Shown in pieces: positions 7,352 through 13,270 of a DNA stretch of 13,861 bases (the first letter of the stretch is position 1; the number at the start of each line of letters is the position of its first letter). The DNA is from Chloroflexota bacterium. Lineage in GTDB: Bacteria > Chloroflexota > Limnocylindria > Limnocylindrales > CSP1-4. A model generated the notes under the pieces. That model worked only from the letters and a program-made list of their open reading frames with translations, did no database searches and was not told where the DNA came from. A program made the translations under genes and the position numbers. The stretch spans positions 1-13,861 of the forward strand of contig JAKAHL010000023.1 in the NCBI GenBank assembly GCA_021815005.1, in the 5' to 3' direction.

Positions 7352-7361
7352 GCGGCCGCCG

Positions 7362-7379
7362 CGCCGGCTCAGCCCGGCG
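7362..7379. terminator. Possible hairpin after the globin gene
   Basis: CGCCGG (7362-7367) and CCGGCG (7374-7379) form a perfect 6-base stem with a 6-base loop, 10 bases after the globin stop. There is no T-run, so intrinsic termination is doubtful. Confidence 0.3.
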
Positions 7380-7392
7380 GCGCGCGGTCGGG

Positions 7393-7398
7393 TACGAT
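7393..7398 (+). promoter_or_regulatory. Possible -10 of tRNA-Arg
   Basis: TACGAT (4 of 6 to consensus) ends 9 bases before the mature tRNA 5' end, so transcription would start a few bases ahead of the tRNA. The same hexamer, in the context GTACGATCC, recurs just before the Fur-family gene. No -35 is recognisable. Confidence 0.45.
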
Positions 7399-7407
7399 CC
7401 TGCCGAG

Positions 7408-7483
7408 GCCCCCGTAGCTCAGTGGATAGAGCGGCACCGTCCTAAGGTGCGCGTCGGCGGTTCGAGTCCGTCCGGGGGCGCCA
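7408..7483 (+). tRNA. tRNA-Arg(CCT)
   Basis: Full cloverleaf. The acceptor stem is GCCCCCG (7408-7414) with CGGGGGC (7473-7479), discriminator G, and an encoded CCA (7481-7483). The D stem is GCTC/GAGC. The anticodon stem is GCACC/GGTGC with loop GTCCTAA, giving anticodon CCT at 7441-7443 and reading AGG. The T stem is GGCGG/CCGTC (one G-T pair) with loop TTCGAGT. Its last 18 bases recur downstream at 8342-8359, marking it as an integration site. Confidence 0.97.
7466..7483 (+). repeat. attL-like direct repeat (tRNA 3' end)
   Basis: GTCCGTCCGGGGGCGCCA, the 3' end of tRNA-Arg from the T loop through CCA. An exact copy in the same orientation lies at 8342-8359, and similarity stops abruptly on both sides. 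This is the pattern left by site-specific integration at a tRNA gene. Confidence 0.8.
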
Positions 7484-7520
7484 GGTTCCTGGTGAACCCG
7501 CGAGGATGTGCGGCTCCTCG
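7484..7520. other. Two short hairpins just inside the islet
   Basis: GGTTC (7484-7488)/GAACC (7494-7498) and CGAGGA (7501-7506)/TCCTCG (7515-7520) are perfect inverted repeats immediately after the tRNA CCA and 24 bases beyond the hepT stop. They could help terminate tRNA or hepT transcription, or be recombinase arm sites. No T-run follows. Confidence 0.4.
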
Positions 7521-7543
7521 ACGGCGTCAAGCCGGGGGCCGAA

Positions 7544-7933
7544 TCACGTGTGGTCGTGCTCACCTGCGCTTCGCGGTGGCTGCATCGCCGCGTCGAGCTC
7601 GGAGAGCAGGGCGCTCAGGGACGCCACCAGCGGCGGAATCTCGACCAGGATCGCCTTCCACACGGCGCCGCGGTCCACGATGTCGTAGCCGTGGATGAGC
7701 ACATTGCGAAAGCCGACGATCTCGGCGAGGTCCGGGATCCGCGCCGCGACAGCCTCGTCGTCACGCCGGAGTCGGTTGAGCGCCTCCCCGAGGACCTCGA
7801 ACTCGCGGTCGACGGCCGAGCGCAGCAGCCGGTCGTTCCGGTACTCCTCCTCGGTTCGCCCCGAAACGAACGTCTGGATCGCCCGCGCGGCGTCGAGCGC
7901 GTCGAGCAGGTGGACCCGGGGGTCACGCCGCAT
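7544..7933 (-). CDS. hepT: HepT-like HEPN-domain RNase toxin
   Basis: A 129-residue HEPN (formerly DUF86) protein, the toxin of a HepT-MntA module. Members cleave RNA using an R-x4-H-x-Y motif, seen here as Arg76-Asn-Val-Leu-Ile-His81-Gly-Tyr83. In the characterised Shewanella pair, the antitoxin AMPylates the motif tyrosine to silence the toxin; Tyr83 is present, so the same control is possible. The helix YRNDRLLRSAVDREFEVLGEAL (31-52) is typical of the family. It starts inside the end of mntA (11-base overlap), so the pair is co-translated. Both catalytic residues are intact, so it should be active. Confidence 0.9.
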   Translation of the reverse strand: MRRDPRVHLLDALDAARAIQTFVSGRTEEEYRNDRLLRSAVDREFEVLGEALNRLRRDDEAVAARIPDLAEIVGFRNVLIHGYDIVDRGAVWKAILVEIPPLVASLSALLSELDAAMQPPRSAGEHDHT

Positions 7934-8234
7934 AGACGAGCCGCCGCTCGGCGTCGATGGCCGCCTCGAGATAGCGGTTGGTCAGCGCCCGGGCCATGAC
8001 CAGATCGACAGGGCGATCGAGCAGGCGAGCCAGAGCGTCGCGGAAGGCGAAGTAGTCGCGGAACCGGTTCCTCGCGTTGTCCTGGGCGAAGTCCACCAGG
8101 AAGTCCACGTCGCTCCGCTCCGGGTCGAAGTCCTCGCGGACGGCCGATCCAAACACGTCGAGACGCCGGACGCCGAAGCTCCGGCACAGGTCCGCGATCT
8201 GGGCGTGGTGGTCGTCGATCAGGGTGGTGGGCAT
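7923..8234 (-). CDS. mntA: MntA-like minimal nucleotidyltransferase antitoxin
   Basis: A 103-residue minimal nucleotidyltransferase of the DNA polymerase beta superfamily. The motif Gly29-Ser30-x11-Asp42-x-Asp44 (FGSAVREDFDPERSDVDF) and a third acidic residue, Asp77 in RPVDLVMA, make up the metal-binding catalytic set. The well-known form has ten residues between GS and DxD; here there are eleven. The known role is to add AMP to the HEPN partner and so neutralise it. The ATG has GGAGG six bases upstream. It is the first gene of the pair and overlaps hepT. Confidence 0.9.
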   Translation of the reverse strand: MPTTLIDDHHAQIADLCRSFGVRRLDVFGSAVREDFDPERSDVDFLVDFAQDNARNRFRDYFAFRDALARLLDRPVDLVMARALTNRYLEAAIDAERRLVYAA

Positions 8235-8251
8235 GTGGTGCCTCCGCTGCC

Positions 8252-8257
8252 CAGTCT
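8252..8257 (-). promoter_or_regulatory. Possible -10 of the mntA-hepT operon
   Basis: On the minus strand this reads TAGACT, 17 bases ahead of the mntA start codon. The palindrome at 8274-8291 lies where the -35 would be. Confidence 0.4.
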
Positions 8258-8273
8258 ACCCGTCGACGGCCAC

Positions 8274-8291
8274 GACCCACGTCCTTGGGTC
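8274..8291. promoter_or_regulatory. Candidate operator palindrome upstream of mntA
   Basis: GACCCA (8274-8279) and TGGGTC (8286-8291) form a perfect 6-base inverted repeat with a 6-base centre, about 40 bases before the mntA start and over the expected -35 position. Autoregulation by the toxin-antitoxin complex is possible but neither protein has an obvious DNA-binding domain. Confidence 0.35.
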
Positions 8292-8341
8292 CGCCGCGTA
8301 CCAGCCGAGCGCGTCAGCCGCTTTGCCTCGTAGGCCCCGGC

Positions 8342-8359
8342 GTCCGTCCGGGGGCGCCA
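8342..8359 (+). repeat. attR-like direct repeat of the tRNA 3' end
   Basis: Exact 18-base copy of the tRNA-Arg 3' end including CCA, with no similarity to the tRNA upstream of it. It can also pair with GCCCCGG just before it (8334-8340 with 8348-8355) to form a hairpin, so a coincidental terminator-like origin was considered. The match ending exactly at CCA favours an attachment site. Confidence 0.78.
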
Positions 8360-8413
8360 CGTCCGAAGCTCAACCGGTGAGCAGGCGCGGTCCTTGCGTC
8401 GGGTCCCGAGGCG

Positions 8414-9502
8414 CTACGCCGCCGTGTCGAGCCGGCGTTCGGTCGGGTCGGCCGGGGTTGCCGGGGCGGCCGGGGCCAGCCTGTCGTACCCCTTCGCCCG
8501 GTAGATCAGCGTCGAGATAGCCCAGCTCGCGACGAAGATGACGATGATCCCGATGCCGACGAAGCCGAAGTCCACTCCGGTCACGAAGTCCCAGAAGCCC
8601 CCGGTGAGCCCGAGCTGGCCCGCGACGATGCTGAGGATCTCGATGCCGCCGATGACGAAGGCGATGATCACCGACACGAGCGTGATGTTCAGGTTGTAGT
8701 AGAGCTTGCGGATGGGCTTCACGTAGGCCCAGCCATAGGCGCCGAGCATCATCACGCCGTCGGTGGTGTCGATCGTGGACATGCCGGCCGCGAACAGCGC
8801 CGGCAGCAGCAGGATGAGCGGGATCGGCATGCCCCCGGCGCCCGAGGTCGCGGCGAGGCCCAGCAGCGCCACCTCCGACGCCGTGTCGAACCCCAGGCCG
8901 AACAGGAAGCCGAGCGGGTACATGTGCCAGCTCTTCCGGATCAGCCGCAGGGCCGGGCGAAGCACCCTGGCCAGCAGGCCGCGGTTGGCTAGGTAGTCCT
9001 CGAGGCTCTCCTCGTCGTACTCGCCGCCGGCCGACACCGTGCGGAACATCCGGTAGATGTCGAGGAGCACCACGAGGTTGATGACCCCGATGACGATCAG
9101 GAACGTGCCCGACACGGCGGTGCCGATGAGCCCGCCGATCCGCTGCGCCTCGGGGATGGCGCTCACGATTCCCGCGGAGATGGCGATGACCACGCTGAGC
9201 GCGACCACGACGGTGGAGTGCCCCAGCGAGAAGAACAGGCCGACCGCCACCGGGCGCTGGCCGTCCTGCATCAGCTTGCGGGTCGAGTTGTCGATGGCCG
9301 CGATGTGGTCGGCGTCAACGGCGTGCCGGAGCCCGAACGTGTAGGCCAGGAACGCGGTCGGGAGGAGGATGGGGTAGGCCGACGAGGCCGCGAGGGCGAC
9401 GCCCCACGCGACGACGTTGAAGGCGAGGATGAAGCCGTAGGCCGCGAGCACCCGGTTCCGCACGGGGCTGGGGGCGAGGAGGCGGCGAAGCGGGGACGCC
9501 AT
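8414..9502 (-). CDS. NiCoT-family nickel/cobalt permease (HoxN/NixA type)
   Basis: High-affinity Ni2+/Co2+ importer in the cytoplasmic membrane. The product is 362 residues with about eight hydrophobic segments. All NiCoT signatures are present: RHAVDADHIAAIDN (59-72) with the metal-contacting His/Asp residues of helix II, FFSLGHSTVVV (90-100), LGFDTASEVALL (203-214) and GMSTIDTTDGVMM (240-252). The acidic loop at about 156-172 and the charged tail face the cytoplasm. The ATG at 9502 has AGGAGA upstream; the longer open frame is non-coding. It is divergent from a Fur-family regulator, which probably controls it. Ni versus Co preference cannot be read from sequence. Confidence 0.95.
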   Translation of the reverse strand: MASPLRRLLAPSPVRNRVLAAYGFILAFNVVAWGVALAASSAYPILLPTAFLAYTFGLRHAVDADHIAAIDNSTRKLMQDGQRPVAVGLFFSLGHSTVVVALSVVIAISAGIVSAIPEAQRIGGLIGTAVSGTFLIVIGVINLVVLLDIYRMFRTVSAGGEYDEESLEDYLANRGLLARVLRPALRLIRKSWHMYPLGFLFGLGFDTASEVALLGLAATSGAGGMPIPLILLLPALFAAGMSTIDTTDGVMMLGAYGWAYVKPIRKLYYNLNITLVSVIIAFVIGGIEILSIVAGQLGLTGGFWDFVTGVDFGFVGIGIIVIFVASWAISTLIYRAKGYDRLAPAAPATPADPTERRLDTAA

Positions 9503-9617
9503 GGCGGGTTCTCCTGGGACGGGTGGAGAGGCCCGGAGCCTACCATCGAGCCGTGGTTGTTGCACACGGTGGCGTTTGACTCCTGCGGCGGCGGGGCTCG
9601 CGGCGCGACGCACGCCC

Positions 9618-9636
9618 GGCGGATGTACGATCCGCC
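9618..9636. promoter_or_regulatory. Candidate Fur-family operator
   Basis: GGCGGAT-GTACG-ATCCGCC is a perfect 7-base inverted repeat with a 5-base centre (19 bases). It ends 5 bases before the Fur-family start codon and covers the TACGAT hexamer at 9626-9631. The position suits autoregulation, and it also lies in the shared region divergent to the nickel permease. Confidence 0.55.
9626..9631 (+). promoter_or_regulatory. Possible -10 of the Fur-family gene
   Basis: TACGAT ends 10 bases before the ATG, giving a leader of only a few bases. It lies inside the 19-base palindrome. Confidence 0.4.
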
Positions 9637-9641
9637 GCGAC

Positions 9642-10088
9642 ATGGCACCCGACCAGTCCCGGCCCGAGGCCCTCGACCGGGCCCGCGACGAGCTCCGCGC
9701 CCACGGCCTGCGCTGGACGCCGCAGCGGCGCGTGCTCGTGGGGGTGATCCTGGCGACGGAGGGCCACGTCACGGGCGCCGAGCTCGTCGAGGGCTGCCGC
9801 GCCCGCGATCCGGACACCACCGCCTCCACCGTCTACCGGACCCTTGACGTGCTTGAGGAGATCGGTCTCATCCGGCACTCGCACGGCGCCGACGGACGCG
9901 AGGAGTTCCACGTGCTCCCGGCCGCCGAGCACGGCCACCTGCGGTGCGAGGTCTGCGGCGCCACCTGGGAGATCGGGGCCGACGAGGCCGCCCGCCTGAC
10001 CGGCTCGCTCGCCTCCGAGCGGGGCTTCCGCGTCAACCTGTCCCACCTCACGATCGCCGGCCGATGCGCCAGGTGCGCCGTCGGCTGA
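9642..10088 (+). CDS. Fur-family metal-dependent repressor (possible Nur)
   Basis: A 148-residue member of the Fur/Zur/PerR/Nur family. The winged-helix domain shows LRWTPQRRVLV (23-33) and DTTASTVYRTLDVLEEIGLI (58-77), the family recognition helix. The dimerisation domain has HGHLRCEVCGATWEI, and the structural zinc site is complete: Cys102-x2-Cys105 and Cys142-x2-Cys145. His90, His97 and His99 are candidates for the regulatory metal site. ATG at 9642 is chosen for the usual family N-terminus; the frame stays open upstream but is unlike coding sequence. It is divergent from a nickel/cobalt permease, which points to nickel or cobalt sensing. Iron, zinc or peroxide sensing cannot be excluded from the sequence. 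Confidence 0.92.
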   Translation: MAPDQSRPEALDRARDELRAHGLRWTPQRRVLVGVILATEGHVTGAELVEGCRARDPDTTASTVYRTLDVLEEIGLIRHSHGADGREEFHVLPAAEHGHLRCEVCGATWEIGADEAARLTGSLASERGFRVNLSHLTIAGRCARCAVG

Positions 10089-10199
10089 CCGACGGCCCGC
10101 CGCGGATCGACCGCCTGGCCGATCCGCACAACGCCGTGCCAGTCCGCTCCGGGCTGCCGCCCGGCGGGGAGGACCTCGGTCGGGCCGGGCCGCGCCGTC

Positions 10200-10484
10200 C
10201 CGGCCCTTGCCCGTGAAGTACTCGGCGGCCGCCTTCGCGAACTCGACGGCGACGTCGACGATCATCACGCTCGCCCCGGCCTCGGTCAGGCGGTTGACGA
10301 CGGCGAAGCCGAGGCCGCGGGCGCCGCCGGTGACGACGGCGGCCTTGCCCGTCAGGTCCAGCAGCTCCGCCATCGGCACCGCGTGCTCGGCGCCGGCAAC
10401 CTTGACCCCGCCGACCTCGGCGCCGTTGATGTCGAATCCGAGCAGGCGCTGGTAGATCGGGTCGAAGCCGTAGGGCTCGTCCAT
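10200..10484 (-). pseudogene. Truncated short-chain dehydrogenase/reductase
   Basis: The ATG at 10484 has AGAGGAG upstream and begins a roughly 42-residue leader (MDEPYGFDPIYQRLLGFDIN...), then a Rossmann start LLDLTGKAAVVTGGARGLGFAVVNRL with the SDR TGGxxGLG cofactor motif and ASVMIVDV, the second beta strand. SDR similarity ends near EYFTGKG, about residue 95. The NNAG and YxxxK active-site motifs are not found in any frame, and the remaining gap to the Fur-family gene is too short to hold them. The frame has no stop of its own here: it runs on antisense through the Fur-family gene to 9540. It is probably a gene broken by deletion. It lies about 100 bases after the PanB-like gene on the same strand. 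Confidence 0.75.
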
Positions 10485-10587
10485 GTCCGACTCCTCTGGC
10501 GCGGCAGTCGCGTCCACACGCGGGGGAGGCAGGCGCGGGCGGCGGTGCCGGGCGCCGCGCCCCCGGTTCCCTTCGAGCACCCGCGGG

Positions 10588-11484
10588 CTACCTCTTCGCG
10601 AGCTCGTCGCGGAACCGGTCGAGCTCGTCCTCCTTCATCCCGTAGCCGTGCTCCGGCTGCGGGTACGCACCCGACTGCACCTCGCGGCCGAAGGCGCCGA
10701 TCGCGCCGGCGGCGAACTCGAAGAAGTTCCCGTAGACCTTCGCGTGGGCGCCCGTGCGGCCCGCCGGCATCATCCCGAACAGGTCGAAGTGGACGAGCTC
10801 GGATCCGTCGGCCGCCCCGCCGGCAGCCACGGCGACGACGGGCACTCGCAGCTTCGCAGCGATCGCGTCGGTGACCTCGCGGGGCGTCAGCTCGATGGTC
10901 ATCCCCAGCATGCCGGCCTCCTGGTACGCATGCGCCTGCTCGTAGATCTCCATGGCGGCCTCGGCCGTCGTGCCGCAGCGCTTGTAGCCGCCGTGGGCGG
11001 CGGTCTGCCAGCCAGACAGGGCGCCCACGTGGCCGAACACCACGACGTGGTTGGACGCGAGGTACTCGAGGGTCTCGAGGTTGACGCCCATGGGGAGGAT
11101 GCTGTCGGCGCCCTCCGCCATCAGGATCGACGCGCGCTCGAGCGCCCTGTGCTTCTCGGCGAACTCCGGCGTCTGGAGGTAGGCGTTGAGGTGCACGAAC
11201 TGCGCGACCCTGCGGAGCTCGCGGGTCCACCAGGGCAGGTTCGCGATCCGGTGCTCGATCGTCTCGCCGGGAGCGGTGTACCGGACGATGTCCACGCCGG
11301 CCATCTCGGCCGCCAGGGTCCAGTACGGGTCGAGGTGGGCCGGGCAGTACTGGACGATCTTCTCGCCGCTGTCCTTCTTCCTCTGGAGGTAGGCGATCGA
11401 CTTGCGGCCTTTCTTCACCAGCGAGGATTTGACGGCCTGCTTGTCGCTGTCCTTGATCTCGACGTCGAGCGCTTCGTCGGCCAC
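10588..11484 (-). CDS. PanB-superfamily protein (ketopantoate hydroxymethyltransferase-like), divergent
   Basis: A 298-residue TIM-barrel protein of the PanB/isocitrate lyase-PEP mutase superfamily. The C-terminal half aligns well with PanB: VVVFGHVG (147-154), HGGYKRCG (164-171), IELTP with Glu198 at the catalytic base position, VPVVAVAAGGAADGSELVHFDLFG, and SGAYPQPEHGYG near the end. In the N-terminal half the PanB metal ligands appear replaced: the VGDS position reads VRYT, the ADMPF position reads VHLNAY, and the LEGG position reads LPMG. Ketopantoate synthesis is therefore doubtful. The start is GTG with GGGAG upstream; the frame is open for 48 more codons that look non-coding. It is followed by the truncated SDR gene. 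Confidence 0.8.
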   Translation of the reverse strand: MADEALDVEIKDSDKQAVKSSLVKKGRKSIAYLQRKKDSGEKIVQYCPAHLDPYWTLAAEMAGVDIVRYTAPGETIEHRIANLPWWTRELRRVAQFVHLNAYLQTPEFAEKHRALERASILMAEGADSILPMGVNLETLEYLASNHVVVFGHVGALSGWQTAAHGGYKRCGTTAEAAMEIYEQAHAYQEAGMLGMTIELTPREVTDAIAAKLRVPVVAVAAGGAADGSELVHFDLFGMMPAGRTGAHAKVYGNFFEFAAGAIGAFGREVQSGAYPQPEHGYGMKEDELDRFRDELAKR

Positions 11485-11866
11485 GGTCCTGCTCCCTGTC
11501 TGCGTGCGGATCCTTCGGTCAGCGTTGACGGTGTGCGGGGCCGCTGGAATACGCAGGACTGTGTAGGCCGCGCTGCTGGGCGCGGGTGCCAGCTCCCGGT
11601 CAGCGCCCGGCCCTGGCCCGGGCGGCATCGGCCCGGAACCACCGCTCGGCCTGCGCCGGCGTCACCCGGCGGCGGTCGCCGGGCACCTGCCCGAGATGGT
11701 CCACAATGGCGTGGACGGCGGCCCGACGGCCGCCGATGCGGAGGACCGCGACATGCTCAACCACGCCCACGCTGCACTTCGTGACCGCGCGGCGAGCGCC
11801 GAGGACGCGCCGCCGCGCGAGCCGGACCGGCCAAGCCGGCGGCAGGTGCGAGGGGGTGGGCGGAGC
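11485..11866. other. 382-base divergent region between the PanB-like gene and zwf
   Basis: It holds the start regions of both genes and one doubtful small minus-strand frame (11600-11764). No RNA gene, repeat or convincing -35/-10 pair was recognised. Confidence 0.5.
11600..11764 (-). CDS. Doubtful small ORF, 54 aa
   Basis: From a GTG at 11764 this frame encodes a 54-residue basic peptide containing [20 protein letters not shown]. Its amino-acid composition looks more protein-like than the other frames, and its third codon positions are slightly more GC-rich than in the overlapping plus frame. There is no Shine-Dalgarno or leaderless -10 ahead of it, and the frame is open far upstream across zwf. 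It is listed because the region is otherwise empty; it may be a shadow. Confidence 0.25.
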   Translation of the reverse strand: MVEHVAVLRIGGRRAAVHAIVDHLGQVPGDRRRVTPAQAERWFRADAARARAGR

Positions 11867-13270
11867 ATGGCTGGCTCGCAGGCTCGCCGGGCCTCCGGGC
11901 CGCCCGCCCGGTCCGACGCGTTCGTCTTCTTCGGCGCCACCGGCGACCTCGCCTTCAAGCAGATCTTCCCCGCGCTCGCCGCCCTCGTCAGCGAGGAGGG
12001 TTTCGACCTGCCGGTCATCGGCGTGGCGCGGTCGGGCGACGTCGAGAGCCTCAGGGACCGCGCGAGAGCCAGCCTCCTCGCGCACGGCTTCACGGATCCG
12101 GCCGCCACGGCCGCCCTGACCGACCGCCTCGGCTTCGTGAAGGGCTCCGACGACGACGCCGGGACGTTCCACGCCCTGCGCCAGGCGCTCGGGACAGCCC
12201 GGCACCCGCTCCACTATCTGGCGGTGCCCCCGATGCTCTTCGGGGCGGTGGTGGACCACCTGGCGGCGTCGGGCTGCGCCGATGGCGCCCGGATCATCGT
12301 CGAGAAGCCGTTCGGGCACGACCTCGCCTCCGCGCTGGCGCTCAACGGCACCGTCCACACGGCCTTCGCCGAGCGGGACGTCTTCCGGATCGACCACTAC
12401 CTGGGCAAGGAGCCGGTCCAGAACCTGCTCTACTTCCGCTTCGCGAACGCGTTCCTCGAGCCGATCTGGAACCGCGACCACGTGTCGTCGGTGCAGATCA
12501 ACATGGCCGAGGCGTTCGACGTCGCGGACCGCGGCGCGTTCTACGAGCAGGCCGGCGCCATTCGCGACGTCGTCCAGAACCACCTGCTCCAGGTGGTGAG
12601 CCTCCTCGCCATGGAACCGCCGTCCGGCGCCTCGCCGGAGGCGGTCCGCGACGCCCAGTTCAAGGTGCTGGACTCGATCCGGCCGCTCCGGCCGGGCGAC
12701 GTCGTCCGAGGCCAGTACCGCGGCTACCGGGACGTCCCGGGCGTTGCGCCCGAGTCGAACGTCGAGACGTTCGCCGCGCTTCGGCTGGACGTGCGCACCT
12801 GGCGCTGGGCCGGCGTGCCGTTCTACATCCGAACCGGCAAGGCGCTGCCGGTGACCGCCACCGAGGTCCGGGTCCTGCTGCGCCGGCCGCCGGTGGCCCC
12901 CTTCGGCGAGGCCGAGCCGCGCGACGCCGACGAGTTCCGCTTCCGGCTGTCGCCCGACATGTCGATCTCGCTCCGGACGCGGGCGAAGCGGCCCGGCGAG
13001 GCGATGGTCGGCGAGCCCGTCGAGCTGGTCGCGGCGCACCAGAGCGGGTCGGAGCGGCCGCCCTACCAGCGCCTGATCGGCGACGCGGTGCGCGGCGATC
13101 AGGCGCTGTTCGCCCGCGAGGATTCGGTCGAGGCCGCGTGGCGCGTCGTCGACGGCGTGCTCGGGGCGGGGACGTCTCCGCACCCATACGAGCCCGGGAC
13201 GTGGGGGCCCGCGGAATCCTCGGGCGTGCTCGCGCGCGGCGACCGCTGGCACGATCCGGTGGTCGCGTGA
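11867..13270 (+). CDS. zwf: Glucose-6-phosphate dehydrogenase
   Basis: NAD(P)+-dependent oxidation of glucose 6-phosphate to 6-phosphogluconolactone, first step of the oxidative pentose phosphate or Entner-Doudoroff route. The product is 467 residues, slightly shorter than the common length near 490. The nucleotide-binding motif GATGDLA (23-29), EKPFG (146-150), and the active-site signature RIDHYLGKE (174-182, substrate-binding His177 and Lys181) are intact, as is the RTGK segment in the C-terminal domain. The ATG at 11867 leaves a normal 17-residue leader before the Rossmann strand and has GGAG and GGGGG upstream; the in-frame GTG at 11696 would add an atypical extension. It overlaps the glucoamylase gene by 4 bases (GTGA). 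No 6-phosphogluconolactonase or gnd gene follows directly. Confidence 0.93.
   Translation: MAGSQARRASGPPARSDAFVFFGATGDLAFKQIFPALAALVSEEGFDLPVIGVARSGDVESLRDRARASLLAHGFTDPAATAALTDRLGFVKGSDDDAGTFHALRQALGTARHPLHYLAVPPMLFGAVVDHLAASGCADGARIIVEKPFGHDLASALALNGTVHTAFAERDVFRIDHYLGKEPVQNLLYFRFANAFLEPIWNRDHVSSVQINMAEAFDVADRGAFYEQAGAIRDVVQNHLLQVVSLLAMEPPSGASPEAVRDAQFKVLDSIRPLRPGDVVRGQYRGYRDVPGVAPESNVETFAALRLDVRTWRWAGVPFYIRTGKALPVTATEVRVLLRRPPVAPFGEAEPRDADEFRFRLSPDMSISLRTRAKRPGEAMVGEPVELVAAHQSGSERPPYQRLIGDAVRGDQALFAREDSVEAAWRVVDGVLGAGTSPHPYEPGTWGPAESSGVLARGDRWHDPVVA

Larger units (their letters stand above)
7484..8359. mobile_element. Minimal HepT-MntA islet integrated at tRNA-Arg
   Basis: An 876-base unit (858 unique bases plus one repeat copy) lies between the tRNA-Arg 3' end and its 18-base duplicate. 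It contains only the two minus-strand toxin-antitoxin genes. No integrase, excisionase or replication gene is present here or next to it, so it is either a non-autonomous element mobilised in trans or the remnant of a larger island held in place by its toxin-antitoxin pair. The repeat and gene content are seen directly; mobility is inferred. Confidence 0.65.

Noticed and set aside
8334..8355. GC-rich hairpin as the sole explanation of the second 18-mer
   Set aside because: The hairpin exists, but an exact 18-base match ending precisely at the tRNA CCA is better explained by an attachment-site duplication.
8342..8359. Second, degenerate tRNA gene
   Set aside because: No similarity to the tRNA remains upstream of the 18 bases; there is no D arm or anticodon arm.
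11765..13252. Long minus-strand open frame opposite zwf
   Set aside because: Shadow of zwf; no recognisable domain. Only the tail outside zwf was kept, as a doubtful small ORF.
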